From Myxocyprinus asiaticus (lineage: Eukaryota; Chordata; Actinopteri; Cypriniformes; Catostomidae): DNA of 64,000 nt. The stretch spans positions 25,622,501 through 25,686,500 of the forward strand of contig NC_059347.1 in assembly GCF_019703515.2 (NCBI RefSeq), written 5' to 3'. Made by a program: the position numbers and the translations under genes. Position 1 is the stretch's first letter. Each line of letters begins with the position of its first letter. Positions 12,246-24,534 of the stretch are shown one piece after another. Below the pieces are notes generated by a model that was not told the DNA's origin, did not search any database, and saw nothing but the letters and a program-made list of their open reading frames with translations.

Positions 12246-14437
12246 TGACCCATGATTTTTATGAAAATACATTTTCAGTATCTGCCTTGATAAGATACTG
12301 TAGTTGACCTTTGCCTAAATGTATGCCAGTGGGGTTTGATTATGATCACTTGTTTACCCAAGACCTATAACAAAAATATGTTGATCATGAAAATTTACTG
12401 AATGAAAATGTTAATGAAAATGTACTAAATGGGTTATAGCCAATGTGACAAGTTTCTCATGTTACAACTAGTCCCAGAAAATAGTGCTTTCTAAATATCA
12501 GAATTATCTGAACTGCACTCATGCATCACAGTATGATTCACAAATTAATTCACTGTGATCCCATATAACAAGTGTAATTTCTTTATTTTGTGTTGTCATT
12601 TTTGTGACTCAGGCCAGGGCAGGAAAGTGCCAAAGGAGGAGTCACATGATTTGCTCATATAATTCATGACACTGTGCAGTAAATCTGGTGCAGGTGTGGC
12701 TTATTGATCTCCCAAGCTAAAGAAATACAGTCCCACCATTATATTGTCGTCCACTTATATTATATACACACTGACATTGTAAATGTGTCTCAGGGTTGTC
12801 AACATACGGGTGGACAAAATGGCACCACTCGAGGGTACCTAGTGAGGGAAGGATTGTTTGATATACATCCACACAGATTATATACAGTAAATATCCAAAA
12901 CATCCAGAACAACAAATTGGCTCATTTTCACAATTTTTAAGCATCTCCAAAAAGAAAGAAAGAAAGAAAGAAAAGATTTTTGCTGTGACATTATCACATC
13001 TCAAAACAGTTACATAGGGACCAGCTGCAGAAGGGAATAAGTAAAAGCAAGCCAAGATGATGTGGAAAGAAGCAATGATGTGAGAGAGATTTTCTCTTCA
13101 ACAAAGAGTAAACAAACTAGATTGGAGAGAACTTAGGTAAAGGTGTGTTGGCGGGTGAATTCAGGGGAGTCCAATAAAGAAACACATTGACTGGTGTTTT
13201 TCCAAAGCTCCTATATCTCTGTGTTGCCAAGGGGAATATTACAAATGCCTCCTGTATACACCACAATGCCTTGTGTGAGATTAGGGTATTATGGTAACAC
13301 ATTATTATATTGTTTATTTATTTATATTTTATCAGGTTGAGATTGGCATCATTTTTGTGTTTTATGGAACTTTTGTAATTTTCATGAGATCAGACTGAGC
13401 TTTTAACACCCTATAAACAAATGCTTGTTTGAATGAGTTTACTAGAGAAGACCTTGCATGTATTATACAAATGTTTTATGTTAATATCTTCAATTGAATT
13501 GAGACATAAAGTGGTAGTCCCTAAAAAATAACAGCGCATGGAGCAACAATCCTGTTCTTATCTTTCAGTATTTGTTCTGTGCAGCCCATGAATGAAGACG
13601 TATAAATAGTTAGATCTTGGACTTTGTAATGAAGAGCATTCCAGGAGTGAGCTATGCATAATGTGTTTTTATTGTACCTAAACCTGAACAAACCTCAACC
13701 CTCAAGCTAATGTCTTTTAAAGCAACATCAAACAGTATATTTCTCTGCTATTGAAAATAGTTTTGTAATTGTCTTGCTTGTTAGCTAGCAAATAATGGGC
13801 ATCTGATGTTAGCTACAAAGAGCTATATGTGAACGGCAGCAACTTCAAAGAACATACTGAATGAGAGTAATGGAGATTTATCATTGCTTTCATGTGGGGT
13901 CATCTCTGGCCTTCAGATGCAGATGCATATTTTAATAGTATATCCACTGGGCAGTGCCATTATGATTCTAATTGCCTGTTTTCTGTTTCTGGTCTTTAGA
14001 CACTATATAAATACTACCGAAACGATGGAGAACAAGCATTTATGTTTTTTATTTTTTATTTTTTTGGAGTAAAAATTAATTTCAGGCTCAACTTGTGCAG
14101 TTGTTGGCTGTCATAATAACTCAAAGTAGTTGATGATACCAACATAACTGACCATCGCTTCTCGTTATCTACCAACTGCCACCAACAGTGAGACATTGTC
14201 AAAAAAACACTCATCTCGACTCTGTGAAGTTACAATTTTTACAAATGTAATACTTTAAACATCACATTACCCGCTAAGAATACACCAATGCGAGTAAAAT
14301 CACTGGAGACTGGAAATTTAAAACAGTCAAATTGTGGAACATTTCCATGTTCAGGAAAAAGATGGATCCAGTGGATCAAATTTAAACTTAAATCATACTT
14401 AAAATATGTGGTTTCATTGCATTAAATAACATAATAT
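12246..14437. other. Non-coding DNA
   Basis: A GAAA microsatellite lies at 12952-12974. I see no gene or bounded mobile element. The 112-codon minus frame at 12717-13055 overlaps plus-strand frames and has no recognisable domain. Confidence 0.45.
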
Positions 14438-14442
14438 CAAGC

Positions 14443-14857
14443 TGTGACGAGGAGGAGGGCATGGCCGGGCTGTGAGTGTGCTGGAGAGAGAGAGAGAGAC
14501 AAACACGGAGCTGTGTGTGTGTCATCCTGTTATTATGTTGCAGTTCAGTGTTTTAAGTTATTATTAAAGTCTTGTTAAGTGTTATAAAATAAATAAATAA
14601 ATAAAAATAAAAAACTCCGGTTCCTGACCACGCCACCATTTGGTCCTTGGCCAGCAGGGTAGCGGTCCTCCGCAACGTCGGGCGATGGCACTGGACTTCA
14701 CCTCCTGGTGGACAGCAGCTAGCTCCTCCACCTCCCGGCAGACGTCAACAGCTGCTCCACCTCCCGGTGGACGGCGGTGACCTCCCCCGCCCCCTGGTGG
14801 ACGGTAGCGGCCGGCCATGCTCCATCATGGCCCGGCCACGCCCTCCTCCTCGTCACA
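14443..14857. mobile_element. GC-rich element with 5-bp duplication and internal minisatellite
   Basis: The ends are TGTGACGAGGAGGAGGGC and its inverted match GCCCTCCTCCTCGTCACA. The inversion extends to about 28 bp with one mismatch near its inner part. An exact 5-bp duplication, CAAGC, lies at 14438-14442 and 14858-14862. The first half has an attaaag tract near 14564. The second half holds about four 29-30-bp units, each around cacctcc(t/c)ggtggac (14698-14812). TG...CA ends and a 5-bp duplication fit an LTR-type or IS3EU-like insertion, but such long terminal inversions are unusual for an LTR. Class unresolved. Confidence 0.65.
14698..14812 (+). repeat. GC-rich minisatellite, about 29-30 bp x 4
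   Basis: Four imperfect head-to-tail units, each containing cacctcc-ggtggac followed by a variable gcagc/ctgctc spacer. GC content here is much higher than in the flanks. The open frames crossing it on both strands result from the repeat's composition. Confidence 0.75.
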
Positions 14858-14862
14858 CAAGC

Positions 14863-15109
14863 CAAGTGGCATCTGCAAACAAATTATGGTAAACTTTTTT
14901 TCTCAGAATTACCTTCACATTTCTTAGCCATTTTTTGGATTACATTTAACCAGCTGTTAAGTTGGTTAAATGTTTAAGTCAACTGCCAACATTTTTAGTG
15001 GATGTCTGAAGTCATTTCCCCTTAAGTTTTCTCAAGTCAGACTGATCTCACAGTGAAACAATAGGTTGACTTTTCTTTAGCTGTAATCAGCCTGTTTTAC
15101 AGAAATGTG
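14863..15109. other. Non-coding DNA
   Basis: No feature recognised. Confidence 0.4.
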
Positions 15110-16230
15110 AAACACTGCCCACAGTGGCCAAAGCGGTAAGTTCACTGTAAACCCGAATAAGATAGCAGAACTCAAATAATTTGTTATAAGTTTATAAATT
15201 CCAAATTTAAGTAAGTGGAACTGTCAGGTTTTGATTTTGTACTACTTATAAATGCTAATTTCTTATAACTTGAAAAACTGAGTAAGCAAACTCATACAAT
15301 TTGACACCAGATTTTTTTTTTTATTTGTATTTTTTATTTTTTTTTGCAACACAAATCAGTTATATCCATCACTTTATTCACCCAAGTTAAGTCTGACTAG
15401 TGACTTGCTTAATAATGGATAAAGTAGTAAGTAAGATACACACTTGGTATCGGTCCTCAACCTACGCTCAAGCTCCACTCTTCACCATAATGGTAACACA
15501 AAACTCCAACATAACAGAAACTCTTCTAAATGGCAACATAACAAAACATTAAACACTAACAAGTTTCCCCCTTTGCATTCATGTTGCAAAAACACATAAT
15601 ATAACACTTAATTTTAACATTTACTTTCCCTATCGAGTCCCATGCAAAGCATGCTGGAAACAATAAATCCCCTGCCCAATTTTAGTTTACCAAAAGAAAA
15701 AAAAAAAAAAAAAAAGAACAAATTAATCATTAAACTCAAAACAATAAAACAGTTCAGGTTACTTAAAAGGCGTCAGTTTCTTGAATTTGAAAGAAAAAGT
15801 TCTAAATACTCATCAAGATTCATTTATTTGAACTAATATGAATGATTTAATTTTTCCCTACTCAATACAATTAATTACTTTGAGCACTGGGGTTACAGTG
15901 TGTTGTTGGGCATATGGGCACTTTGAATTTCCTTTTTTTTTTAGGTGAAATGTCGATGAGGGGCGCCAAAAGCGAATTGTGAAGCATTTTTTTTTTTTTT
16001 TTTTTTTTTAAAGCTGTACAGGCTGTAATACAGTGAAGAGGAATTCATATTTTATGGACTCTACCCCCAAACCCCAAACTTAAACCTAACCATCAGTGGA
16101 GTAAAAATGTAATGCTACAGGGAAAAATGCAACCTCTGAATCATGCTCATCACTGATTATGCTAAGGTGATTACTTCTTGGTTTCAATGCAGGATCTGAA
16201 CCCGGATCTCCCACATTGCTGACGCAACGT
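15110..16230. repeat. Dispersed repeat copy B, interrupted by a CACTG-ended element
   Basis: The outer parts (about 15110-15142 and 15940-16230) share blocks with window positions 1-460: cagtggccaaagc, gaggggcgccaaaagc, and an aaacttaaacctaacc tract. The interior 15143-15900 is absent from copy A, which is consistent with later insertion. A T run of about 23 lies at 15987-16009. Confidence 0.5.
15143..15900. mobile_element. Possible CACTA-type (EnSpm-like) miniature element
   Basis: The element begins CACTGTAAACCC and ends GGGGTTACAGTG, a terminal inversion of about 12 bp with one mismatch. CACTG ends are typical of the CACTA/EnSpm superfamily. The expected 2-3-bp target duplication is not clean (gtt against tgt). 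It has no transposase. Long T and A runs lie inside at 15311-15345 and 15690-15716. Confidence 0.45.
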
Positions 16231-16917
16231 GCTTCCAGTATTTTCTTTTTATCTTTATTTTGTACAATATATCTATTGTTTTCCCATTTAAAACTTGACA
16301 AACATCTTTTGTGAAATGTTTTGCTTGAAAAGTGTACTTGTGTTTTCTTGCTTTAAAGTAAATGCAAATCTAGTGCAATGGAGATCATCTATTTTTAAGT
16401 ATGGCATAAGTGTCAAAATACTGTACTTTTTAAAGACACTTAATATGTTTAGAGAAACATTTTGCTAAATGTTAAATGCATTTAGTCATTAGGATTCCTT
16501 TTTTGAACACTTTTGCAGGCTGCAGTGCATCCTTGGCTACCATGTGCTTGAGGAATGAGGGGTAAAAAAGAAAAGAAAATTTAAATTATGAGTAGCTCTA
16601 CAGTAGCCAGCAAAACCACATGTATTCCAGTCTATGTTTCTTGGCTAAAACTGTTCAAATAGGGGATAATATAACCACCGCTCTGTCTATTGGGGATGCA
16701 AATAACAAAATTTCTCATTCAATGATTCAGTGTCTGGCAACCAGCAAAATAATCTAAAACTTAGTCAGCAAAATCAAATATTACTTTTAAGTGCAATCAA
16801 AATAAAGGGCAGATTCCTCTTAATGCCAAGTGTTTCACATACTTTCACAGGGTTCCTTGGCCTAATGCATCAGAGGAACAGATGAAGAACACAGAATAGT
16901 GGTCTCATAGATGCACA

Positions 16918-16950
<33 letters not shown>

Positions 16951-17544
16951 AATAAATACATTCACTGAAACATACTGGAGCCTTTGTTGGTTCCATTTTC
17001 CCAAGCCTGTGGAAACACTGATGCAAATGTACATTTTAAAGATCATGATTTGCAGTGAGTTTTGAGAGTTCCCCTTTGAAGCAGAAGCTCAGGGGCTTCT
17101 GGGGAGGTGTATTGCACTGCTGTGTTCCACTGCTGTTCAGGAAGAGAAAAGTAAAATTCTCTTGTGAATTAATGCAGTGTCTCTAATTCTGTCTTCCCTG
17201 CCTCTCCTCTCTTAGTGCTGTAGGGTTTGTAAGAATGAATAGAGTAATGAACATGGCAAAGAGTTCCTGCTGCTGAAAAAAAAAAAAAAAAAAAAAAAAA
17301 AACAGGGAGCTGAAGAATGGATGGAAGGTAAAAAGAAGAAGAAAAATATTAAAATATCCTACTTCTAGAAGAGAACAAAAAGGATTACAAATACCAGAAA
17401 ATGCTTAAGATGTCTTAAAATATATATTAAATGTCTACCAATGAACTTTCCACATGTATTAGCTAACATACAGGTTACACTAAAAAGTCAGCCAGGTTTA
17501 CAGTGCATGTTATTTTTTATATGAATACTGTATGTGTAATCTAC
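16231..17544. other. Non-coding DNA with simple repeats
   Basis: An AAT then AAAT microsatellite lies at 16918-16958 and a 25-bp A run at 17277-17301. No gene recognised. Confidence 0.5.
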
Positions 17545-17552
17545 ACTGCAGC

Positions 17553-17706
17553 CAGGGGCGTAACTACAGGTAGGGCACAGGGAGCAGCCACACTAGGGCC
17601 CGGGGTGAGAGGGGGCCCACAACGATAAACGACCCAGGCTCCCAAAGGAGTGAGCCCGACAGGTTCTTTGCACTGGGGCCCGTATAAGATCTAAGTTATG
17701 CCACTG
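17553..17706. mobile_element. 154-bp hAT-type miniature element
   Basis: Ends are CAGGGGCGTAACT and AGTTATGCCACTG, inverted copies with two mismatches in 13. They are flanked by an 8-bp near-duplication: ACTGCAGC at 17545-17552 and AATGCAGC at 17707-17714. The 8-bp duplication and CAG...CTG ends are diagnostic of hAT elements. The GC-rich interior has no coding capacity, so this is a non-autonomous derivative. Confidence 0.75.
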
Positions 17707-18029
17707 AATGCAGCCATGCTTTTCTAAATCATAAACAAAACTAAAAAATAAAAGGGCTCATTGAAGGCCTTCCGGCATTTGCAGACATCTCTCAAACCCA
17801 AACTGTTCTCAATAACACTCACAACTAGGACTCAAACCAACGACTTTGCCTTGCTATCAACCAGCTAGATGTAGTTTAGCCAGTGAAGAGAGCACCTTCA
17901 AATATGAAGTCCTCACACTAAAAATTGGTGTCTTTACTAAAACACTTTAAATGCAAAATAAGGGACAAATGTATGGTAAATTGTACACCTTTCAGCTATG
18001 TAATAATGATTATTCCAATATTTGTTCTA

Positions 18030-18930
18030 GGCCTAGAAGGTTACAGCAGTCTAGAGCGAAACATATGTGCTTTTTTGGAGGGTTACTTTTGAAATGTATT
18101 CCACTACAGATTACAGAACACATGCTGTAAAATGTAATTTGTAACATATTTCGTTAGATTACTCAAGGTCAGTAACGTATTCTAAATACTTTGGATTACT
18201 TCTTCAGCACTGGTAGATTTTTTCACTTGTTTTGACTATAAAATCTCTGCCAGTACAGTAACACAAAATACACATGTTAAAAATACATTCTCTGAAAAAC
18301 ATAAATATCTTATGCAGTGTTGTTTCTAAAACAAGATAAATCAAATTGATCTTGTTTTAAGGATTTTTAGATATTTTTACAGGAAAACAATACAAAAATT
18401 ATTATCAAGAATACGATGTTTGCCCTAATATCAAAGGTCTTACTAGAAAAAAAGAAATTATGATCCAACGTGAATTTTCTTGAAAAAAAAAAAAATATAA
18501 TATAAAAAAATATGATAGTGCCTGGTAACATGTGCATGTAAAGTGGCTAGAAATAGCGTTTTAGCTTAGCGTAAAGCTGGCAATTTACACAAGGTTTATT
18601 TCTATTTCTTCTGCTCCAAACTTACTACAAACTTACTTTGTCTGCTCGTATGAATGTAACATATCATAAGAAAGTGTTTCACCGCTGTTTAAATGCACTT
18701 TGATCGCATTATTTATATGTATAAATGTTTTCCATCTGAAAGGACTAAATATTAAATGAATCAAATGACAATATAATGCAAAGTAATCTCTTCAGTAATC
18801 AAAATACTTTTTGAATGTAACTGTATTCTAATTACCAATGATTTAAATTGTAACTGTGGTGGAATACAGTTACTTATATTTTGTATTTAATCCCATTACA
18901 TGTATTCCATTACTCCCCAACCGTGTCAAC
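18030..18930. repeat. Old dispersed DNA-transposon-like repeat
   Basis: The right end reads cattactccccaacc (18908-18921), preceded by a block of repeated 'attac/gtaatc' motifs. The left part has the same flavour (ggttactttt, gattacagaac, gattactc). This is a composition common in fish interspersed repeats. I could not find matching termini or a target duplication. A-rich tract at 18482-18508. Confidence 0.4.
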
Positions 18931-19054
18931 AGCTTTGTTTTGCTTTAACGAGTTTCATTAATTGATGGAGAATTTAAATACCCTACAGTTTGTCAAGGTG
19001 AATTTTGCATGAAACCTTTTGAAAATAAAAAATAAAAAAATGTCCTGTTCACAT

Positions 19055-19345
19055 TTGAAGGGATAGTTCACCCCAAAATAAAAATTCTCTCATCATTTAT
19101 TGGCCATCATGCCATCACAGATGTGTATGACTTTGTTTTTTCAGCAGAACACAAACAAAGATTTTTATAAGAATATCACAGCTCTGTAGGTCTGTAGGCA
19201 AGTGAATGGTGAACCAGAACTCAGAAGGTCCAAAAAAGACATAAAGGTAGCAAAAAGTAATCCATATGACTCCAGTGGTTAAATCCATATCTTCTGAAGC
19301 AATATGATAGGTGAGGATTAGAAACAAATCAATATTAGGCCCTAA
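19055..19345. mobile_element. TTAA-type miniature element, left part only
   Basis: It starts gaagggatagttcacccc and continues ctctcatcatttattgg, the same beginning as the copies at 34381 and 36751. No matching right end is seen before the promoter region, so it is truncated. Confidence 0.6.
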
Positions 19346-19779
19346 AAAAGGGGTCCACTTACTATATGCAAAATATCATGTACTATTTGTTTCTTTCAAT
19401 TTTGAAAGAAAATAGGCGGACAAAAAAGTCTTGACAGGATTCGAGAGAATCGCCCGTCAGTGTCTCAATCAACCTAAGAGATACTACTGTACACCAGAGA
19501 CTGCATTTCCATTAAATTAACGGAATTAGCGAATTACTTTAATCGCAATAAGTTTACTTATCCTTTAAAATTATTTTTTAAAAAGGAGCACAAAAGTACT
19601 TGGATACAGCAGCACCATCCCGCTATCTCACCCACAGAGAGGACTCAGTGTATGTGTGATAAATCTCAGATCGGAAGGAGGTGAAAACAGTTATGCCTCT
19701 CGACCTGTTTTACATCAGAGGAAAATACCGTATTTCCCGGGGCTAAAGTGAAATACACCGATTGTCCCACCCATTTGGA

Positions 19780-20128
19780 TTCCGCCGTTCGATCTTTGTA
19801 TTGGAGGCTGCAGGGCTGCTGGGGAGGAGCAAGGCTCGTCTTTATCAGTAAGACAGCGCCACTGCTTGAGCGCTACAGTGACCGTCTGTAGCGCGCTCTG
19901 TTTGTACAAACACAATCACCGTGTGATCGGGATCGGCGCTGGCACTCTCTGTTATCTCACCGTGCGCACTACTGCAGCAGAAAAGCCTCATTGAAAAAAA
20001 ATAAAAAATAAACAGACTTAACTGACACCTGTCCAAGGAGAGAAATACTCAAGTGGGTGAAACAAGTTTTACCGTCAGTATCATTGCGCGTTTGTAACCT
20101 TGGAACTCATACCTGCTGTTTGGTGAGG
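19780..20128 (+). promoter_or_regulatory. CpG-rich promoter and 5' UTR of the signal-peptide gene
   Basis: CpG dinucleotides are rare in most of the window but cluster here (for example tgtagcgcgctctg near 19886 and gatcgggatcggcgc near 19925). The cluster ends in the first coding exon, as expected for a vertebrate CpG-island promoter. I see no canonical TATA box; the A-rich ataaaaaataaa at 20001-20012 lies about 117 bp before the ATG. The transcription start cannot be fixed from sequence alone. Confidence 0.55.
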
Positions 20129-20192
20129 ATGGGACTGTTCCTTGTCTCCATCGCGCTCTGCGTACACCTCGCTGTCCCGCATCTCGTCAAAG
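20129..20192 (+). CDS. First coding exon of a secreted or membrane protein gene (partial)
   Basis: The exon encodes 21 residues plus one base, beginning MGLFLVSIALCVHLAVP. This is a classic signal peptide: a short start, then a hydrophobic core of about 15 residues. The ATG has A at -3 and G at +4, a strong vertebrate initiation context. It is the first Met after an in-frame TAA at 20009-20011, which fixes the start. The exon ends ...AAAG with the donor GTGAGT at 20193-20198, giving a phase-1 intron. Phase-1 signal-peptide exons are usual in genes for extracellular Ig, EGF, CUB and similar domain proteins. It directly follows the CpG-rich stretch. No continuation is visible in the next 43.8 kb, so the first intron is very long. 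The protein is not identified; routing to the secretory pathway is the only supported role. Confidence 0.7.
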
Positions 20193-23100
20193 GTGAGTGG
20201 CAAAGCAGCCAGGATCCATTTTCATGAGTACAGATTTGTTTAACTTTAAATTCCGACAGGAAAGGATTTTAAAATTTAACTTTTAAAATCCAGCACGTCA
20301 GAATGACCTTAAAACGGTTCAGTTACAGCAAAACCTTCTGGAATACTTAACAGAATGCATGATTAGTTTGCAACTCTATCAAAAGTCGGATGTGAATATT
20401 TTAAACGCCATTAATTACAGCTGATGCTATTTTTATTGTTCAGGTTGAGATAATTATTTACACGGTATCCCATTGACAGGCTGGTACGTCTTTCCTCATA
20501 CTCACGGTTTTTGCTTCAGAAATAGGAGGAGACTGATCCGTTGTCACGCTGGACAGACTTTAGATCTATTTACTGGGGATGAATGGTTGTTTCTCCCCGT
20601 GCTTATCGATCAACGATCACAGTGATTTTTATTTGTTCTTCTATAGCAGACGTGAGAGTGACGCACATTCATTCGGATTCAAACGCGCTTTCAGTCTGAG
20701 AGTGGACTGGTAGTCTGGTATCCTGGCTACTCGTTTCATAAGAGGTTCACATCACCTGGCCTTTATTCTCAACATTGTTGATAGAGTAGGCAATGTTGAA
20801 CGCTGCCATGACTTATGACTTATGACACGTGTATCCCGCTTGTAATCACACAAATCTTTGGGTTTTGGGATGAGTTTTGGGTTAAGTACTGTGGCATTTG
20901 TGATATTTAACTTATATGGCACACTGTTTTTAAATTACATCAAAGGTGATTTTAAATGTCCAACACTTTTACACCATTGTGCAAATAAAAATCTCTACAT
21001 GTAGCTGCCATAAATATAGCCTACACTGCATAAATTAAAAACTATACTGGAGGCACCATTTGGGCTTCCTGAAACGCCACACCATCAAACCCCTTTAAAG
21101 GAGCCTCAGATATCCCATTCATGTACCCAAGGAACTTCAAGATATATTCCAAGTGCTTCAAAGCCTTTCCATTATGATGAGGTAACAGGAACCTTTGTGC
21201 TTTTGAGTCGTTGATGGAAGTAACTGTAAGATTCTTATAGAACAGAGAGAGTGTCTGGAGGATCTCCCAGGGGCGAGATTGCCATTATAAGCATTGAGCA
21301 TGAGGGTGAGTAAATGATAAGAGAATTTTCATTTTTGGGTGAACTATCTCTTTAAGGCAGACTCAAAGGCAACCATTATCGCTTTCTAACTGTGGATGCT
21401 ATTCAGAGCAATGAAGTATGCGCACATCAGCCCAAGCTGACGGCTTGGATACAGTAGCCAGGCAAAATATTATTGTGAAATATCTGAAGAGGGGTTGAAT
21501 GTTTGTATCTTGCTTGTAGCTTCCCAGCCTTCTAAGCTTCACAGATCTGTGATTTTAAGTGTGCTTGCCTCTTCCAGTCTAGCTGTGCTTGGAGTTATAA
21601 TTGTAACTGAGCGTGGCCTCAGAGCCTCCCGGTGTCAAGTCTGCTGCTGCAGCTTGGAGCTGCTGCCTCCTCCTTCTAAAATGGATTCTTAGCTACGATA
21701 CCTCAGGGTGTACTTGTTCTTTGGCTTTGTAAGAGAGTGAAATCATCAGCGGCAGTTCTTCAATTAATCAGAACATTCAGGTATAACACATTCGACGTGC
21801 CTCAAGGTGTGATTTGGTAGCATGCTACAGTTTTAGTCACATTTCCTTTGTGTCTTTTTCTGAGTAACACAGGAATTTCATATAATTTATTTTCTATTAG
21901 GCCACATCCACAATAATGTATTTTCGGTTGAAAACGCGTTGATTTTGCAACGTTTATGCCTCACATCCACATAGGAACGCCAGTTTTCCAAAAACGCTTT
22001 CTAGTAGGGCGACTAGAAAACAATGACGTGGCCTCAGTCAGAGGTAAATGAAGGTGACTTAAATACTTTCTCCCAGTTTAAAATACTTATTCCAGTTTAA
22101 TGTGCAGAGACAACCATGCATACACCATTTGTGGGTTGACTTCCCAAGGAGTGCAAACTCTGGCTTTGTGGTGCTTTCGAAACATAACTTGTTGAAGCAT
22201 ACAATATCACAAGATATTTTGTCTTTTCCCCCAGCATTGAGACACTCTGGGGAAGTTAAATGTCTATTGTCCTAAGTTACTAGAAAATAATAATAATAAT
22301 AATAATAATAATCAGTGTTATAAACTGTATTTATGGTTTCACTGGTTCACTTAGTATCAGCCACTTATTGGAAAATATGAAAAATGAAATATCTGACAGG
22401 ATATCATCTGTTTTTCCCATTCTTTATGATTCTGTGTGGGAGATTTCAGTGGCTCCGGTGCTATCATTGATGCATGCAATTGTCAGTGGACAATTATAAA
22501 CAATCACCCTATTCTTAGTGTTAGAGGCCACAGCTTCTGGCTTGAGCAAATCGATGCTCCTTAAACATCTCTCGCCTGGTAAGGCTCACTGCATTCTCTC
22601 ATGCCATTTTGCAATGAATCAGAATGCTCTGTGGCTGATACAAGGGCATTCTGTTTGTTAACCGACCAACTGCCTCAGACAGACTGTGAAATAACACTTG
22701 CTGATGACAGGAGGCTTGCTGCTGTATGCATGTTTTTATTTTTTATTATTATTATTATTTGTGCGTGTGGACAACATCCAGCTTGAGTTACTGCGATTAA
22801 ATGCTCTTTTTAACAGACATTAATGGCCAAACGTTTTGGAATTATTGTATGATGTTTACGTAGTCCTGACTGAACAAGTGAGAAAGTGTGTGAGAAGGCA
22901 AAATGTTGCAAACTAGCAAGTGTGGGAGGAAACAAAATGCTGCATTAGGTCAACGAACACTGCGTTCTTTCCATTTGACTGAAATGCAAACTCAGAATGA
23001 GGTAAAGCTGCTCTACAGAACTTTGTACTTTCTAGTGACATCTGCGGTTGAAACTTAAAATTACAAGCAACTTGTGGAAGAACACTTTACGTGAGTTGTG

Positions 23101-23785
23101 TTTCGGTAATCAATTAAACTTATGGTTTGAGGTTACTTGCTTTACCTGTGATCATGACTCCGATATTTTCACCTGCAGAACCTGAGTCATGACATGATAT
23201 TTTATGGTTGATAATATGTTATTCGATTAAACATTTACAACCAAAATATTCCTTGCTTTGAGGAGAATAAACAACACTCTTATTTACATATTTTGAATTA
23301 ATGAATGAATTTACACATTTCCTATATTATAGCAAAGTAAATTAGAAAACAACAAAACAGTTAACAGATACACATCCATCCATTTTGCTGTATTGAATGG
23401 TGTGACGGTGTCTGACTGAACAGTGTAGCTTCCCCAGCCAGAAGATGCGACAGCCTTTACATCTTTTCTGTGTTTACGGACACAACGTAAAGGCACAAGG
23501 ATGAATGACATAAGCCTAAGATTTTGCACCAAATCTGACCTGACAGCTCAAAATGCAGATAATTTTTGTAGGCTTACCATAGTCAGTCAGGGTCAGGCAA
23601 GGAGGTTGTTTTGAACACGGTTTTTTTCTTTCTTTCTTTTTTTTTTTTTTTTAAATGTATGTACTCACTCAATAATGACATTTTGTTCATACAAAAATTT
23701 CAATAAATAAATAAATAAAAATCCATAGTGTAGCTTGTTAAACTTGAATTGCATTACACGAACCATAAATAATCGCAATGTTGTT
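20193..23785 (+). other. Proposed start of a very long first intron
   Basis: It begins with the donor GTGAGT. No further exon is recognised. It holds a right-end fragment of a TTAA miniature (21297-21358), a fragment resembling a common fish repeat (21900-22020, with aaaacgc motifs) and an AAT microsatellite at 22285-22312. Confidence 0.45.
21297..21358. mobile_element. TTAA-type miniature element, right end only
   Basis: It reads gagggtgagtaaatgat, then tttttgggtgaactatctc, then tttaa: the inverse of the agttcaccc/actcaccctc ends seen at 34381, 36751 and 48173. The rest of the element is not recognised. Confidence 0.6.
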
Positions 23786-23789
23786 GTAT

Positions 23790-23898
<109 letters not shown>

Positions 23899-23901
23899 AC
23901 A

Positions 23902-23940
23902 CACTACCGGTCAAAAGTTTTGAAATACTTACTCATTCTT

Positions 23941-23994
<54 letters not shown>

Positions 23995-24532
23995 ATTATT
24001 ATTATTATTATAATTTTTTTTTTTTTTTTTCACATTTTAGAATAATAGTAAAGTCAACAAAACTATATAATAACAAATGGAACTCTGGGAATTATGTTGT
24101 GACTAAACAAAATCCAAAATAAATCAAAACTGTGTTATATTTTAGCATCTTCAAAGTAGTTTCCCTTTGCCTAGAATTTGCAGACATGTACTCTTGACAT
24201 TTTCTCAACCAACTTCTTGAGGTATCACCCTGAGATGCTTTTGAAATGGTATTGAAGGAGTTTCCATCTATGTTGGGCACTTATTGGCTGCTTTTCTTTA
24301 TTATTTGGTCCAAGTCATCAATTTCAAAAATGGTTTTTTTTTTAAATTTATTTATTTTTTTATTATTATTACATTTTAGTTTTATAATGAATTAAATTAA
24401 TATGGTGGCACAATTACATTTTTGTCTACAAAACCCATTTCAAACATTTAAGCATATGCCTTCAGATCAAAAGATTTTTAAGATCATGAGAAATATTTCA
24501 GTCAAGTGTTTCAAAACTTTTGAACGGTAGTG
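23902..24532. mobile_element. Tc1-like deletion derivative with TA insertion sites
   Basis: The ends are inverted copies: CACTACCGGTCAAAAG near 23903 and CTTTTGAACGGTAGTG at 24517-24532, adjoining TA on the right and TA/TACA on the left. Such ends are typical of fish Tc1/mariner elements. A second TA microsatellite and T run (23946-24030) lie inside. On the minus strand, 24092-24280 has an open frame of 62 codons that may be the tail of a Tc1-type transposase (ETTLKMLKYNTVLI). The catalytic domain is gone. Confidence 0.65.
23946..24029. repeat. TA, ATT and T simple repeat
   Basis: About 22 TA units, then about 7 ATT units, then about 18 T. It lies inside the Tc1-like derivative. Confidence 0.95.
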
Positions 24533-24534
24533 TA

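Noticed and set aside
14582..14892. GC-rich open frames on both strands as a gene
   Set aside because: They follow the minisatellite units and the element's ends, with no start context or splice sites.
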